This document shows positions 16,484 through 25,089 of a DNA stretch of 64,000 bases, in pieces. This DNA comes from Ornithinimicrobium sediminis (lineage in GTDB: Bacteria > Actinomycetota > Actinomycetes > Actinomycetales > Dermatophilaceae). A program made the translations under genes and the position numbers. Each line of letters starts with the position of its first letter. Within the stretch, counting starts at the first letter, position 1. The notes below the pieces were generated by a model. That model made no database searches. It worked only from the letters and a program-made list of their open reading frames with translations, and had not been told where the DNA came from. The stretch covers positions 45,923 to 109,922 of the forward strand of contig NZ_JAJSDQ010000007.1 of the NCBI RefSeq assembly GCF_021272345.1, in the 5' to 3' direction.

Positions 16484-17188
16484 CTACAGCACCAGGTCCG
16501 CCCAGACCGGCAGGTGGTCGGACGCCGCCCGGAGCGCCGCGGCGTCCAGCGCGACCGGCTGCTGCGGGGCCGGGCGCACACCGCGCGAGGCGAAGACCGC
16601 GTCGATCGTCCGGTGCGGACGCGCCGAGGGGAAGGTCGGTCGCAGCGGTGTGACCAGGGTGAGCTCCTCGGCGAGGACCTGCCAGGCGTCACCGTGCTGG
16701 TCCTCGTTGAGGTCGCCTCCGACGACCCACGGCAGCCCACCCAGCAGCGGGTCCACCCGCAGCTCGGACAGCACCTGCCGGGCGTGCTGCCGGCGCCGGT
16801 CCGGCAGCAGCGGCAGGTGGAGGCTCACCGCGGCGAAGGCCGGCCCGCCGGGGCGGGCCACCCGCACCGCCGTGTAGCTGCGCGGGTTGCCCAGCAGCTC
16901 GACGGGCAGCGACCTGTCCTGAGCGGGGTCGGCGACGACCCGGGGCCCGACCAGCACGGACGTGCCCGAGAGAGCTCGGGTGCGGCCCGCCCATCGCAGG
17001 CCGCAGCGGTGGGCGAAGGACCTCACCCGGGGTGCCGAGAGCGGATGGCGCGGGACCTCCTGCAGCAGCAGCACGTCGGGGTCGAGGTCGCGCACGACGG
17101 CCACGGCGGCGTCGGTGTCGTCCTGCAGCGCCCGGAGGTTGTAGGACGCCACCCGCACCGCCCGCTGCTCCGTCGAGCGGTGGCTCAC
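16484..17188 (-). CDS. Endonuclease/exonuclease/phosphatase (EEP) family protein
   Basis: A 234-residue protein of the DNase I-like fold. It shows RVASYNLRAL (metal site Asn), VLLLQEVPR (catalytic Glu), AAVSLHLPLLP, GGDLNEDQ (Asp-x-Asn) and ASDHLPVWADL (His). The GTG at 17188 overlaps the ROK stop (GTGA), so it is translated with the sugar kinases. Substrate could be DNA, RNA or a phosphoester; no signal peptide is seen. Confidence 0.85.
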   Translation of the reverse strand: MSHRSTEQRAVRVASYNLRALQDDTDAAVAVVRDLDPDVLLLQEVPRHPLSAPRVRSFAHRCGLRWAGRTRALSGTSVLVGPRVVADPAQDRSLPVELLGNPRSYTAVRVARPGGPAFAAVSLHLPLLPDRRRQHARQVLSELRVDPLLGGLPWVVGGDLNEDQHGDAWQVLAEELTLVTPLRPTFPSARPHRTIDAVFASRGVRPAPQQPVALDAAALRAASDHLPVWADLVL

Positions 17189-18201
17189 GTCGACCCGGCG
17201 CCGGGGAGCGCGTGGTCGGCCCGGGCGAGGTCCGCGGCACCGATCAGCCCGGCCCACGGGCCCAGGCTCGCCGCACGCACGGGGGCCGTCGGCCGGTGCC
17301 CGCGCCCGGTGAGATGGCGGGTGAGGCTCTCGCGAGCGGGCCCCAGCAGCAGCTCGCCGGCGGTGCTGACGCCACCGCCGACGACGATGGTGCCGGGGTC
17401 GAGGGCGGCGACCAGGTTGGCCAGGCCCAGCCCCAGCCACTCGCCGACGTCGGCCACGATCTCCCGGCACGCCTCGTCGCCCTCACGGGCCAGCTCGGTC
17501 ACGTCCTCCCCGCGCAGCAGCTCGACCCGGCCGCCGCAGCGCGCCGCCAGCGCCGCGACATACGGTCCTCCCGCCTGCAGCCGCTCGCGCGCCTCGCGCC
17601 GCAGGGCCGAGCCGCTGGCGTACTGCTCCCAGCAGCCCCGGTTGCCGCACTCGCACCGCCGGCCGTGCGGCACCACGACCATGTGGCCGTACTCCCCGGC
17701 CATGCCGTGACGGCCGCGCTCGACCCTGCCGTCCATGACGAGGCCCCCGCCGATGCCCGTGCCGAGGTTGACCATGAGCAGGCGCGGCTCCCCCGCCCCG
17801 GCGCCGAAGCGGAACTCGGCCCACGCCGCGGCGTTGGCGTCGTTGTCGAGGGTCACCGGCAGCCCGAGCCGGTCGCGCAGGCGGGAGCGCAGCGGCTCGT
17901 CCCGCCAGGACAGGTGCGGGGAGAAGACGACCGTGCCCCGGTCGGCGGACACGAACCCTGCTGCCCCGATGCCGACGCCCACCACCGGCCGGTCGACCAC
18001 GAGGGGGTGGCGCAGGACCGACTGCACCTCGGCGACGATCAGGTCCTCGACGACACGCGGTCGGGTGCTGCGCCCCGGCGTCTCCCGGCGCACCTCTGTG
18101 ACGACACGACCCTGGTCGTCGACCGCACCGGCAGCGACCTTCGTGCCGCCGATGTCGACCCCGACGGCCAGCGCCGCCGGCCCGGCATGGACGGTGCCCA
18201 A
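17185..18201 (-). CDS. ROK family glucokinase (second of a tandem pair)
   Basis: A 338-residue sugar kinase. It has the phosphate loop VGVDIGGTKVAAG, LDNDANAAAWAEFRFG (catalytic Asp), the zinc site CECGNRGCWEQYASG and GGGVSTAGE. It lies 4 bases after the neighbouring ROK kinase, and the two share the same motifs almost word for word, so they arose by duplication. No DNA-binding domain is present, so it is an enzyme rather than a repressor. Probably phosphorylates glucose. Confidence 0.87.
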   Translation of the reverse strand: MGTVHAGPAALAVGVDIGGTKVAAGAVDDQGRVVTEVRRETPGRSTRPRVVEDLIVAEVQSVLRHPLVVDRPVVGVGIGAAGFVSADRGTVVFSPHLSWRDEPLRSRLRDRLGLPVTLDNDANAAAWAEFRFGAGAGEPRLLMVNLGTGIGGGLVMDGRVERGRHGMAGEYGHMVVVPHGRRCECGNRGCWEQYASGSALRREARERLQAGGPYVAALAARCGGRVELLRGEDVTELAREGDEACREIVADVGEWLGLGLANLVAALDPGTIVVGGGVSTAGELLLGPARESLTRHLTGRGHRPTAPVRAASLGPWAGLIGAADLARADHALPGAGST

Positions 18202-18205
18202 CGGC

Positions 18206-19168
18206 TCAGGAACGGGCGCGCAGCGCGGCGAGGTCGGCGGCGCCGATCATGCCGGCGTCGTTGCCCAGCCGGGCCGGGACCATGGGCGGCTCGGGACGGT
18301 GCCCCCGGCCGGTGAGCTGGCGCTGGAACGCCGCACGGGCGGGGTCGAGCACCAGGTCTCCGGCGGCGCTGACACCGCCGCCGACGACGATCATGTCGGA
18401 GTCGAGCACCGCGATGAGGCTCGCCACACCCTCACCGACCCACCGCCCGAGGTCCTCCAGCAGCTCGCGGGCGGCCTGGTCACCGTCCTGGGCGGCCTCG
18501 GTGACCATCTGGCCGGTGAGCCGGTCGGCGTCACCCCCGCAGCGCGCCTCGAGCTCGGCGGCGTGCGGGCTGCCGGCGCGCACCATCTCACGGGCCTCCC
18601 GCACCAGGGCCGAGCCGCTGGCGTACTGCTCCCAGCAGCCCCGGTTGCCGCAGCCGCACCGGTGGCCGTCGGGCACGACCCGCATGTGCCCGATCTCGGC
18701 AGCCATGCCGTGCGCGCCGCGCAGCACCTGGTGGCGGCTGATGATGCCGCCGCCGACGCCGGTGCCCAGGGTGACCATCACCATGTCGTCGACGTCGCGC
18801 GCCGCGCCGAAGCGGAACTCACCCCAGGCGGCGGCGTTGGCGTCGTTCTCCAGCAGCACCGGCATGCCGGTGGCCTCGCGGATCCGCTCGGCCAGCGGTT
18901 CGTCGCGCCAGGCCAGGTTGGGCGCGAAGAGCACCACGCTGCCGGTGACGTCGATGAAGCCGGCGCACGCGACCCCGACGCCCAGCACCTCGCCCGGTCC
19001 GTGCCGTTCGCGCAGCTCCTGGACGACGGCCGCGATCGCGGTGGCGATGGCCCCGACGTCCTGGGCGGGGGTCTCCCTGCGTGCCTGGTGCAGGATGCGG
19101 CCCTGCTCGTCGACGGTGCTGGCCGCGATCTTGGTGCCACCGACGTCGACGCCGATGGAGACGCTCAT
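18206..19168 (-). CDS. ROK family glucokinase (first of a tandem pair)
   Basis: A 320-residue paralogue of the adjacent kinase: GVDVGGTKIAAS, LLENDANAAAWGEFRFG, CGCGNRGCWEQYASG and GGGVSAAGDLV. The ATG at 19168 has a GAAGGAGAG ribosome site and overlaps the SRPBCC stop by 4 bases. This copy keeps the usual glucokinase length. Having both copies in one operon suggests dosage or different sugar preference. Confidence 0.88.
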   Translation of the reverse strand: MSVSIGVDVGGTKIAASTVDEQGRILHQARRETPAQDVGAIATAIAAVVQELRERHGPGEVLGVGVACAGFIDVTGSVVLFAPNLAWRDEPLAERIREATGMPVLLENDANAAAWGEFRFGAARDVDDMVMVTLGTGVGGGIISRHQVLRGAHGMAAEIGHMRVVPDGHRCGCGNRGCWEQYASGSALVREAREMVRAGSPHAAELEARCGGDADRLTGQMVTEAAQDGDQAARELLEDLGRWVGEGVASLIAVLDSDMIVVGGGVSAAGDLVLDPARAAFQRQLTGRGHRPEPPMVPARLGNDAGMIGAADLAALRARS

Positions 19169-19641
19169 GGGGTCTCTCCTTCAGGGGTGGCGGGATGGAC
19201 CTGCAGCACCCGCTCCCGCAGGGAGGTGAGGGAGCTGGTGACCACCATCTGCTCGACCTTGCGCCGCAACGCTCCCAGCATGGGCACCTTCGGCCGCAGC
19301 GTCAGCCGGTAGGTCACCAGCGTGCCGCTGGGGGACGAGGTGATCGTGTAGGAGCCCACGAGGTCGCGCAGCGTCCGGGCCTCGACCATCTCCCAGGACA
19401 GGGAGCCGGTGCCGTCGTGGGCGATGTGCCAGTCGTAGTCGAGGACGTAGGTGTCCTTGATCATGCCGGTGTCGAGCTCGAACCGGACGCGGTCGGGCCA
19501 GCCGTCGCCCTCGGTCGAGAGCACCTCCACCTGCTTGACCTCCCGGTTCCACGAGGCGTACGCCGGGAAGTCGGCGAGCACCTCCACCACGTGAGGCGCC
19601 GGGGCAGGGATCTGCATACTGGACTCGGTCCGGTCAGGCAT
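19165..19641 (-). CDS. SRPBCC / polyketide-cyclase-like lipid-binding protein
   Basis: A 158-residue START-like fold protein beginning MPDRTESSMQIPAPAPHVVEV, with FPAYASWNREVKQVEVL typical of the COQ10/Rv2185c group. Such proteins bind hydrophobic ligands. The ATG at 19641 follows TACGCT by 6 bases, so the transcript is probably leaderless. It is divergent from the acyl-CoA ligase, as Rv2185c is near fadD15. Confidence 0.83.
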   Translation of the reverse strand: MPDRTESSMQIPAPAPHVVEVLADFPAYASWNREVKQVEVLSTEGDGWPDRVRFELDTGMIKDTYVLDYDWHIAHDGTGSLSWEMVEARTLRDLVGSYTITSSPSGTLVTYRLTLRPKVPMLGALRRKVEQMVVTSSLTSLRERVLQVHPATPEGETP

Positions 19642-19647
19642 GGCCGC

Positions 19648-19653
19648 AGCGTA
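19648..19653 (-). promoter_or_regulatory. -10 element, leaderless SRPBCC/ROK operon
   Basis: TACGCT, then 6 bases, then ATG 19641 on the minus strand. Confidence 0.55.
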
Positions 19654-19699
19654 TCGGTCCGGGGCGACCCGTCACCCGGGCGAGCGGTGCGGCGGCGGC

Positions 19700-19705
19700 T
19701 AGAGT
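19700..19705 (+). promoter_or_regulatory. Probable -10 element of the acyl-CoA ligase gene
   Basis: TAGAGT lies 38 bases before the GTG and leaves a leader with a GGAGG ribosome site. It is back to back with the SRPBCC promoter. Confidence 0.45.
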
Positions 19706-19743
19706 TGGCTCCTGCACCCCTACCGGAGAGCCAGGAGGCACTC

Positions 19744-21534
19744 GTGCAGGACATCGTCGTCCCCCCGTTGGTCCCCGCCACGACGGAGGGCAACCTCTCC
19801 GACCTGCCCCACGGGTGGGCCGAGCGTGAGCCGAGCAGGGTCCTCCTGCGTGTGAAGGAGGGCAGCGACTGGCGCGACGTCACCGCCACGGAGTTCACCG
19901 GCCAGGTGCGTGCGCTGGCCAAGGGCTTCGCTGCGGCCGGCATCGAGGTCGGCGACCGGGTCGGCATCATGAGCAAGACGCGCTACGAGTGGACGCTGTG
20001 CGACTTCGCGCTGTGGACCGCCGGAGCAGTGCCGGTCCCCATCTACGAGACCTCCTCGGCCGAGCAGGTGCAGTGGATCTGCTCCGACTCCGCAGCCGTG
20101 GCCCTCGTCGTCGAGGACGCCGCGCACGCCTCGCTGGTGACCGAGGTCCGCGACCAGGTCCCCTCGCTGCGCGACGTCTGGCAGGTCGACACCGGCGCGC
20201 TCGACGAGGTGGTCGCCGCGGGCGCCGAGGTCTCCGACGAGGACATCGAGGCCCGCCGGGCCGCCGTCGACCGCACCGCCCTGGCGACGGTCATCTACAC
20301 CTCCGGCACGACCGGGCAGCCCAAGGGCTGCGAGCTCACGCACGACAACTTCATGGCCCTGGCGGAGAACACCACCGAGCGGCTCAAGGAGGTCGTCTGC
20401 GCACCCGGGGCCAGCACCCTGCTCTTCCTGCCGCTGGCCCACGTGTTCGCGCGCTTCATCGAGGTGCTCGCCCTGACCAGCGGCTCGGCCCTGGGCCACA
20501 CCCCCGACCCGAAGACGGTGGTCGACGACCTGGGCGGCTACAGGCCGACCTACATCCTGTCCGTCCCGCGGGTCTTCGAGAAGATCTACAACTCCTCCGA
20601 GCAGAAGGCCGAGGCCGCCGGCAAGGGCAGGATCTTCCGGTGGGCGGCCACGGTGGCCGGCGACTGGAGCCGCGCCCAGGACACCGGCGGTGCCGGTCCG
20701 TGGCTGCGCGCCCAGCACGCCCTGGCCGACCGCCTCGTCTACGCCAAGCTGCGGGCCGCCCTCGGTGGGCGCGCGCAGTATGCGGTCTCCGGCGGGGCCG
20801 CCCTCGGCGAGCGGCTCGGACACTTCTTCCGCGGGGTCGGCCTCGTCGTGCTCGAGGGCTACGGGCTCACCGAGACGACGGCGCCGAGCAACGTCAACAC
20901 CCCCGACCTGACCAAGATCGGCACCGTCGGCCGGCCGCTGCCGGGTGTCGGGGTCCGGATCGCCGACGACGGCGAGGTGCTGGTCAAGGGCAACAACATC
21001 TTCCGCGCCTACCACAACAACCCCGAGGCGACGGCCGAGGCGATCCGCGACGGGTGGTTCCACACCGGCGACCTGGGCGAGATCGACGACGACGGCTTCC
21101 TGCGCATCACCGGCCGCAAGAAGGAGATGCTCGTCACCGCCGGCGGCAAGAACGTCTCGCCGGCCGTGCTCGAGGACCGGCTGCGGGCCAACCCGCTGAT
21201 CTCCCAGTGCATGGTCGTCGGTGACGGCCGCCCCTTCATCGCCGCGCTGATGACCCTCGACGAGGAGATGCTGCCCGCCTGGGCGGCCAACAACGAGCTC
21301 GAGGGCATCACCGTGGAGGAGGCCCGCACCAACGAGAAGGTGCTGGCCGAGATCCAGCGTGCGGTCGACAGCGCCAACAAGGCGGTGAGCCGCGCCGAGT
21401 CCATCCGCAAGTTCGAGGTGCTCGACGGCGACTTCACCGAGGCCAACGGCTACCTCACCCCGTCCATGAAGCTGCGTCGCAACCGGGTCATGCACGACCT
21501 GTCGCACCACGTCGAGGCTCTCTACAGCGACTGA
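19744..21534 (+). CDS. fadD15: Long-chain fatty-acid--CoA ligase (FadD15 type)
   Basis: A 596-residue AMP-forming ligase that activates fatty acids to acyl-CoA. Motifs are VIYTSGTTGQPKGCELTH (P-loop), VLEGYGLTETT, HTGDLGEIDDDGFLRITGRKKE and the C-terminal Lys region NGYLTPSMKLRRNRV. The GTG at 19744 has CAGGAGG 6 bases upstream. Convergent with a Tat lipoprotein gene. Confidence 0.93.
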   Translation: MQDIVVPPLVPATTEGNLSDLPHGWAEREPSRVLLRVKEGSDWRDVTATEFTGQVRALAKGFAAAGIEVGDRVGIMSKTRYEWTLCDFALWTAGAVPVPIYETSSAEQVQWICSDSAAVALVVEDAAHASLVTEVRDQVPSLRDVWQVDTGALDEVVAAGAEVSDEDIEARRAAVDRTALATVIYTSGTTGQPKGCELTHDNFMALAENTTERLKEVVCAPGASTLLFLPLAHVFARFIEVLALTSGSALGHTPDPKTVVDDLGGYRPTYILSVPRVFEKIYNSSEQKAEAAGKGRIFRWAATVAGDWSRAQDTGGAGPWLRAQHALADRLVYAKLRAALGGRAQYAVSGGAALGERLGHFFRGVGLVVLEGYGLTETTAPSNVNTPDLTKIGTVGRPLPGVGVRIADDGEVLVKGNNIFRAYHNNPEATAEAIRDGWFHTGDLGEIDDDGFLRITGRKKEMLVTAGGKNVSPAVLEDRLRANPLISQCMVVGDGRPFIAALMTLDEEMLPAWAANNELEGITVEEARTNEKVLAEIQRAVDSANKAVSRAESIRKFEVLDGDFTEANGYLTPSMKLRRNRVMHDLSHHVEALYSD

Positions 21535-21548
21535 TACCAGGTCCGGCC

Positions 21549-21636
21549 GGCCGCGGTCCGGTTCCTTCGCTCAGGCAGGGGCCAGGTCGGGCCAGGCCGC
21601 GGTCCGGTTCCTTCGCTCAGGCAGGGGCCTGGTCGG
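21549..21636. repeat. 46-bp tandem duplication at the 3' end of the lipoprotein gene
   Basis: Two copies (21549-21583 and 21595-21629) are identical over 35 bases and keep matching, with one mismatch, for 7 more. The right copy spans the last codons and TGA stop of the lipoprotein gene at 21617. The left copy lies beyond it, in the 82-base gap between convergent genes. It therefore looks like a duplicated gene end that may also work in termination. Confidence 0.85.
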
Positions 21637-22402
21637 CCCACCACGCGGACCAGGCCCTCAGCAGGTCCTCGTCGGTCCGGTCCAGGGCCTGCCGGGTGCC
21701 CTCGTCGAGGCTGCCGCTGTCGGCGACCGCGCGGTGCCACCGGGGCACGGCCTCGTCCCCGTGCTCGGCGGCGACCACGAGACACACGGACCAGGCGGCG
21801 GCGTACGTCGCCCACCGACCGCCGGCGGCCCCGGGCTGCGGCCAGCGGGCCGGTGGGTCCGCCGCGAGCTGCCGCCACGCCTGCCCGGCCACCAAGGACG
21901 GGTCGGCGGACCCCGACCGGTGCGCGGTGAACTCGGCCGTGCCCTCCCGCAGCCACCAGGGCACCTCGGCCTCAGGCTGCGCCAGATGGGTCACCTCGTG
22001 CGTGACCACGGCCTGCCGTCCCTGCGCGGTCAACCGTTCCCACGCCCCGGGGTGGACGACGACGGTCGTGACCCCACCTCGGCTCACGAGGCTGGCTGGG
22101 ATCTCGGTCTCCTCCGCGGGATGTCCGGTGACGGCCGCCCAGCGCGCCGTGTCCCCGGGAAGGTCCAGGCGCACCGGCCGGGCGACGGTGCCCTCGCCCC
22201 AGAGGTCCTCCACGAGGCCGACCGCACGCTCGGCATGGTCGCGGTAGGCGGTGACCTGCTGCACCGGCGCACTGCCGGTGACCAGCACCGCCGGCTCACG
22301 GCTGCAGCCGGAGGTCGCGAGCAGCGCGGCAGGTGAGAGCAGGGCCGCCCTCAGCAGCACCCGCCGGGAGGGCTCCGCAGCCACGCGTGGACCCAGCCTC
22401 AC
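21617..22402 (-). CDS. Tat-exported lipoprotein with a putative metallopeptidase motif
   Basis: A 261-residue protein. The N-terminus has a twin-arginine motif (PSRRVLLRAALL), a hydrophobic core and a lipobox ending SGC, so it is probably a lipid-anchored protein on the outer face of the membrane. HEVTHLAQPE followed by WLREGTAEF resembles a gluzincin-type zinc site (HExxH plus a downstream Glu). Function and substrate are unknown. GTG 22402 was chosen because TACGCT lies 6 bases upstream. Confidence 0.75.
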   Translation of the reverse strand: MRLGPRVAAEPSRRVLLRAALLSPAALLATSGCSREPAVLVTGSAPVQQVTAYRDHAERAVGLVEDLWGEGTVARPVRLDLPGDTARWAAVTGHPAEETEIPASLVSRGGVTTVVVHPGAWERLTAQGRQAVVTHEVTHLAQPEAEVPWWLREGTAEFTAHRSGSADPSLVAGQAWRQLAADPPARWPQPGAAGGRWATYAAAWSVCLVVAAEHGDEAVPRWHRAVADSGSLDEGTRQALDRTDEDLLRAWSAWWADQAPA

Positions 22403-22408
22403 GCAGAC

Positions 22409-22414
22409 AGCGTA
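22409..22414 (-). promoter_or_regulatory. -10 element, leaderless lipoprotein transcript
   Basis: TACGCT, 6 bases, then GTG 22402 on the minus strand. It supports the short start that places the Tat signal at the N-terminus. Confidence 0.55.
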
Positions 22415-22480
22415 GGCAGCCTGTGCGCGGACGTCGTCACCGCGGGTCGGTGAACCGGTCCCCCGCACCCTGGGCCGGGA

Positions 22481-22795
22481 TCAGCCCGCGTCGGACCAGA
22501 GCTGTCGGGAGCGGGTGGCCGTGACACCCGCGGCGTCCAGTGCGTTGACCATGCCGGCGCGGACGAACACGTCCACCGCGGCCCACTCCGCGTCGTCCGG
22601 TTCCAGGCCCTCGGCGGCCGGTGGCAGCCCGGTGGTCGTCGGCGGGTCCGCCCGTGCGACGGGTGCTGGTCGCCCTCCACGGCCCCGGCCGCCGGGGACC
22701 GGGTCCTCCAGCCACTGCCGTGCCACGACGGGCACGAAGCAGTCCCCGCACATCCGCCCGCGGACCGGGCAGGTCTGGCAGTCGATGATCGTCAT
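22481..22795 (-). CDS. Small cysteine-containing hypothetical protein
   Basis: A 104-residue protein with an N-terminal cluster CQTCPVRGRMCGDC, which looks like a metal or Fe-S site, a proline-rich middle and a C-terminal helix region. The ATG at 22795 has a strong GGAGGTGAG ribosome site. It is divergent from the exonuclease/UvrC-like gene. I do not know its function. Confidence 0.68.
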   Translation of the reverse strand: MTIIDCQTCPVRGRMCGDCFVPVVARQWLEDPVPGGRGRGGRPAPVARADPPTTTGLPPAAEGLEPDDAEWAAVDVFVRAGMVNALDAAGVTATRSRQLWSDAG

Positions 22796-22941
22796 CCGAT
22801 CTCACCTCCTCCATGTGGTGTGCCGACGACGCTAGGGGGCGGCACCGACAGACCCCCGCGACGTCGGACCGCCTTCGGCGTTCCGCGACATGCCGAGCCG
22901 GCGCGCAAGGTCTGTCGGCGCCCCGGCATACGGTCCAGGAC

Positions 22942-24801
22942 ATGAGCACCACCACGGCCGGGCACCCCGTCGCCGAGCACCCTGTGGCCGACCACGGCGT
23001 CGCCGGGCTTCCCGCTGCGGGGTGGGGCGCTCCCGCCGCGGTGCAGCAGTCCTTCGACGACCTCGGGCTCGCGCTGTCCGAGGTCACGTTCGTGGTGGTC
23101 GACCTCGAGACGACCGGGGGCTCCCCCTCCGACTGCCACATCACCGAGATCGGGGCGGTGAAGGTGCGCGGCGGCACGGTGCTGGGCGAGTTCCAGACCC
23201 TCGTGCGCCCGGACACGCCAATCCCGGCCTTCATCACGCTGCTCACCGGCATCAGCAACGCCATGGTCAGTGACGCCCCCCGCATCGAGAGCGCGCTGCC
23301 CGCCTTCCTGGAGTTCGCTTCGGGCTCGGTGCTGGTCGCCCACAACGCGGGCTTCGACATCTCCTTCCTCAAGTCGGCCACCGCCCGGACGGGGCGCCCC
23401 TGGCCGGGCTTCACGGTGCTCGACACGGTGCGGCTGGCCCGCCAGCTCGTGCACAAGGACGAGGCACCCAACCACAAGCTGGCGAGCCTGGCCCGTCTGT
23501 TCGGGGCCGAGACCACCCCCGACCACCGCGCCCTGCACGACGCACGGGCCACGGTCGACGTGCTGCACGGCCTCATCGGACGGGTCGGCAACCTGGGCGT
23601 GCACACCCTCGAGGAGCTGTCGAGCTACTCCTCCAGGGTGACACCGGCGCAGCGCGGCAAGCGGTTCCTGGCCGACCGGATGCCCTCGGCCCCCGGGGTC
23701 TACGTCTTCAAGGACCAGCGCGGGCAGCCGCTCTACGTGGGCACCGCCACCGACCTCCGCCGGCGCACGCGCACCTACTTCACCGCCTCCGAGACCCGCA
23801 GGCGGATGGCCGAGATGGTGGGCCTGGCCGAGTCGATCACACCCATCGTGTGTGCCACCCGCCTGGAGGCGCAGGTGCGCGAGCTACGGCTCATCGCCGA
23901 GCACAAGCCGCGCTACAACCGTCGCTCCCGGCACCCCGAGCGGGCCCTCTGGCTGAAGCTGACCGCGGAGGCCTTCCCCCGGCTCTCCGTCGTCCGGCAG
24001 GTGCGCGACGACGGCGCCACGTATGCCGGCCCGTTCGGCAGCCGCGCCGCCGCCGAGCAGGCCATCGCGGCCGTGCACGAGGTCATCCCCCTGCGCCAGT
24101 GCACCGGACGCCTGGCGCGACACGGTGGAGGGACCTCGTGCGTGCTCGTCGAGCTGGGACGCTGCGGGGCACCGTGCACGGGCCTGCAGAGCGTGGAGTC
24201 GTATGCGGAGGTGGCCGAGCGTGCCCGCCAGGCGCTCACCGGCGACTGCGGCGCCGTGCTCTCCCAGCTGCGGCAACGGCTCGGCGACCTCGCCGCGCAG
24301 GAGCGCTACGAGGAGGCGCAGGCCCTGCGTGACCGGATGCTGGCCCTGGTCCGGGCCGCCGCGCGGGTGCAGCGCCTCGCTCCCCTGGCCAGCGCCCCCG
24401 AGCTGGTCGCTGCTCAGCGCCTCGAGGGCGGCGGCTGGGAGGTGGTGTGCGTCCGGCACGGCCGGCTCGCGGGCACCACCACGACACCACGGGGGGCCGA
24501 CCCGATGCCCTACATCGAGGCGATGCGGCAGACCGCCGAGGTCGTGGCCCCGCCCCTCGGGCCGGAGCCTGCCGCGCACCCCGAGGAGACCGAGCTGGTG
24601 CTGCGGTGGCTGGAGACCCCGGGCACCCGTCTGGTCGACCTCGACGGTCACTGGACCTGCCCGGTCGGCGGTGCGGCGGCCGCACGCGCCGACCTCGAGC
24701 CGCTGGCACGCCACTGGAGGGTCGTGGACGGGACGACCCCCGGCACGCCGCGTCCCCTGGAGCGACCCGCAGGGGCGCTGGTGGCTACAGTGAGCGGGTG
24801 A
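22942..24801 (+). CDS. DEDD 3'-5' exonuclease fused to a UvrC-like GIY-YIG nuclease
   Basis: A 619-residue DNA-repair-type protein. Residues about 45-210 form a DnaQ-like exonuclease (VVVDLETTGG, AHNAGFDISFL, HRALHDARATVDVL). From about 250 a GIY-YIG domain follows (GVYVFKDQRGQPLYVGTATDLRRR). Four cysteines spaced C-x12-C-x7-C-x3-C (about 386-410) resemble the UvrC iron-sulfur cluster, and a UVR helix pair follows (QERYEEAQALRDRM). It lacks the RNase H-like and HhH domains of UvrC. Start ATG 22942. It corresponds to the Rv2191 position next to trpD and ctaE. Confidence 0.88.
   Translation: MSTTTAGHPVAEHPVADHGVAGLPAAGWGAPAAVQQSFDDLGLALSEVTFVVVDLETTGGSPSDCHITEIGAVKVRGGTVLGEFQTLVRPDTPIPAFITLLTGISNAMVSDAPRIESALPAFLEFASGSVLVAHNAGFDISFLKSATARTGRPWPGFTVLDTVRLARQLVHKDEAPNHKLASLARLFGAETTPDHRALHDARATVDVLHGLIGRVGNLGVHTLEELSSYSSRVTPAQRGKRFLADRMPSAPGVYVFKDQRGQPLYVGTATDLRRRTRTYFTASETRRRMAEMVGLAESITPIVCATRLEAQVRELRLIAEHKPRYNRRSRHPERALWLKLTAEAFPRLSVVRQVRDDGATYAGPFGSRAAAEQAIAAVHEVIPLRQCTGRLARHGGGTSCVLVELGRCGAPCTGLQSVESYAEVAERARQALTGDCGAVLSQLRQRLGDLAAQERYEEAQALRDRMLALVRAAARVQRLAPLASAPELVAAQRLEGGGWEVVCVRHGRLAGTTTTPRGADPMPYIEAMRQTAEVVAPPLGPEPAAHPEETELVLRWLETPGTRLVDLDGHWTCPVGGAAAARADLEPLARHWRVVDGTTPGTPRPLERPAGALVATVSG
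24786..24791 (+). promoter_or_regulatory. -10 element, leaderless Lrp-type gene
   Basis: TACAGT lies inside the end of the nuclease gene, 6 bases before GTG 24798. Confidence 0.55.
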
Positions 24802-25082
24802 TTTCCGCCATCGTGTTGATCAAAGCCGAGGTCGCTCGGATCCCCGAGGCCGCCCAGGAGATCGCCGAGATCGAGGGCATCAGTGAGGTCTACTCGGTCA
24901 CCGGCGACATCGACCTCATCGCCGTGGCGCGGGTGCGAGCCCACGAGGACTTCCACGACGTGATCGCCGACCGCCTCAACAAGGTGCCCGGGGTGCTGGA
25001 GACCAGCACGCACATCGCGTTCCGCACCTACTCCAGCGAGGACCTGGAGGCCGGTTTCGCGCTCGGCCTCGACGAGGAGTAG
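24798..25082 (+). CDS. Lrp/AsnC ligand-binding (RAM) domain protein
   Basis: A 94-residue stand-alone effector domain without a helix-turn-helix: AIVLIKAEVARIPEAAQEIAE, then VYSVTGDIDLIAVARV and a C-terminal TYSSEDLEAGF. Such SL-type proteins bind amino acids or partner with full Lrp regulators. GTG 24798 overlaps the previous stop (GTGA) and has its own leaderless promoter. It is convergent with trpD. Confidence 0.86.
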   Translation: MISAIVLIKAEVARIPEAAQEIAEIEGISEVYSVTGDIDLIAVARVRAHEDFHDVIADRLNKVPGVLETSTHIAFRTYSSEDLEAGFALGLDEE

Positions 25083-25089
25083 CCCCGGC

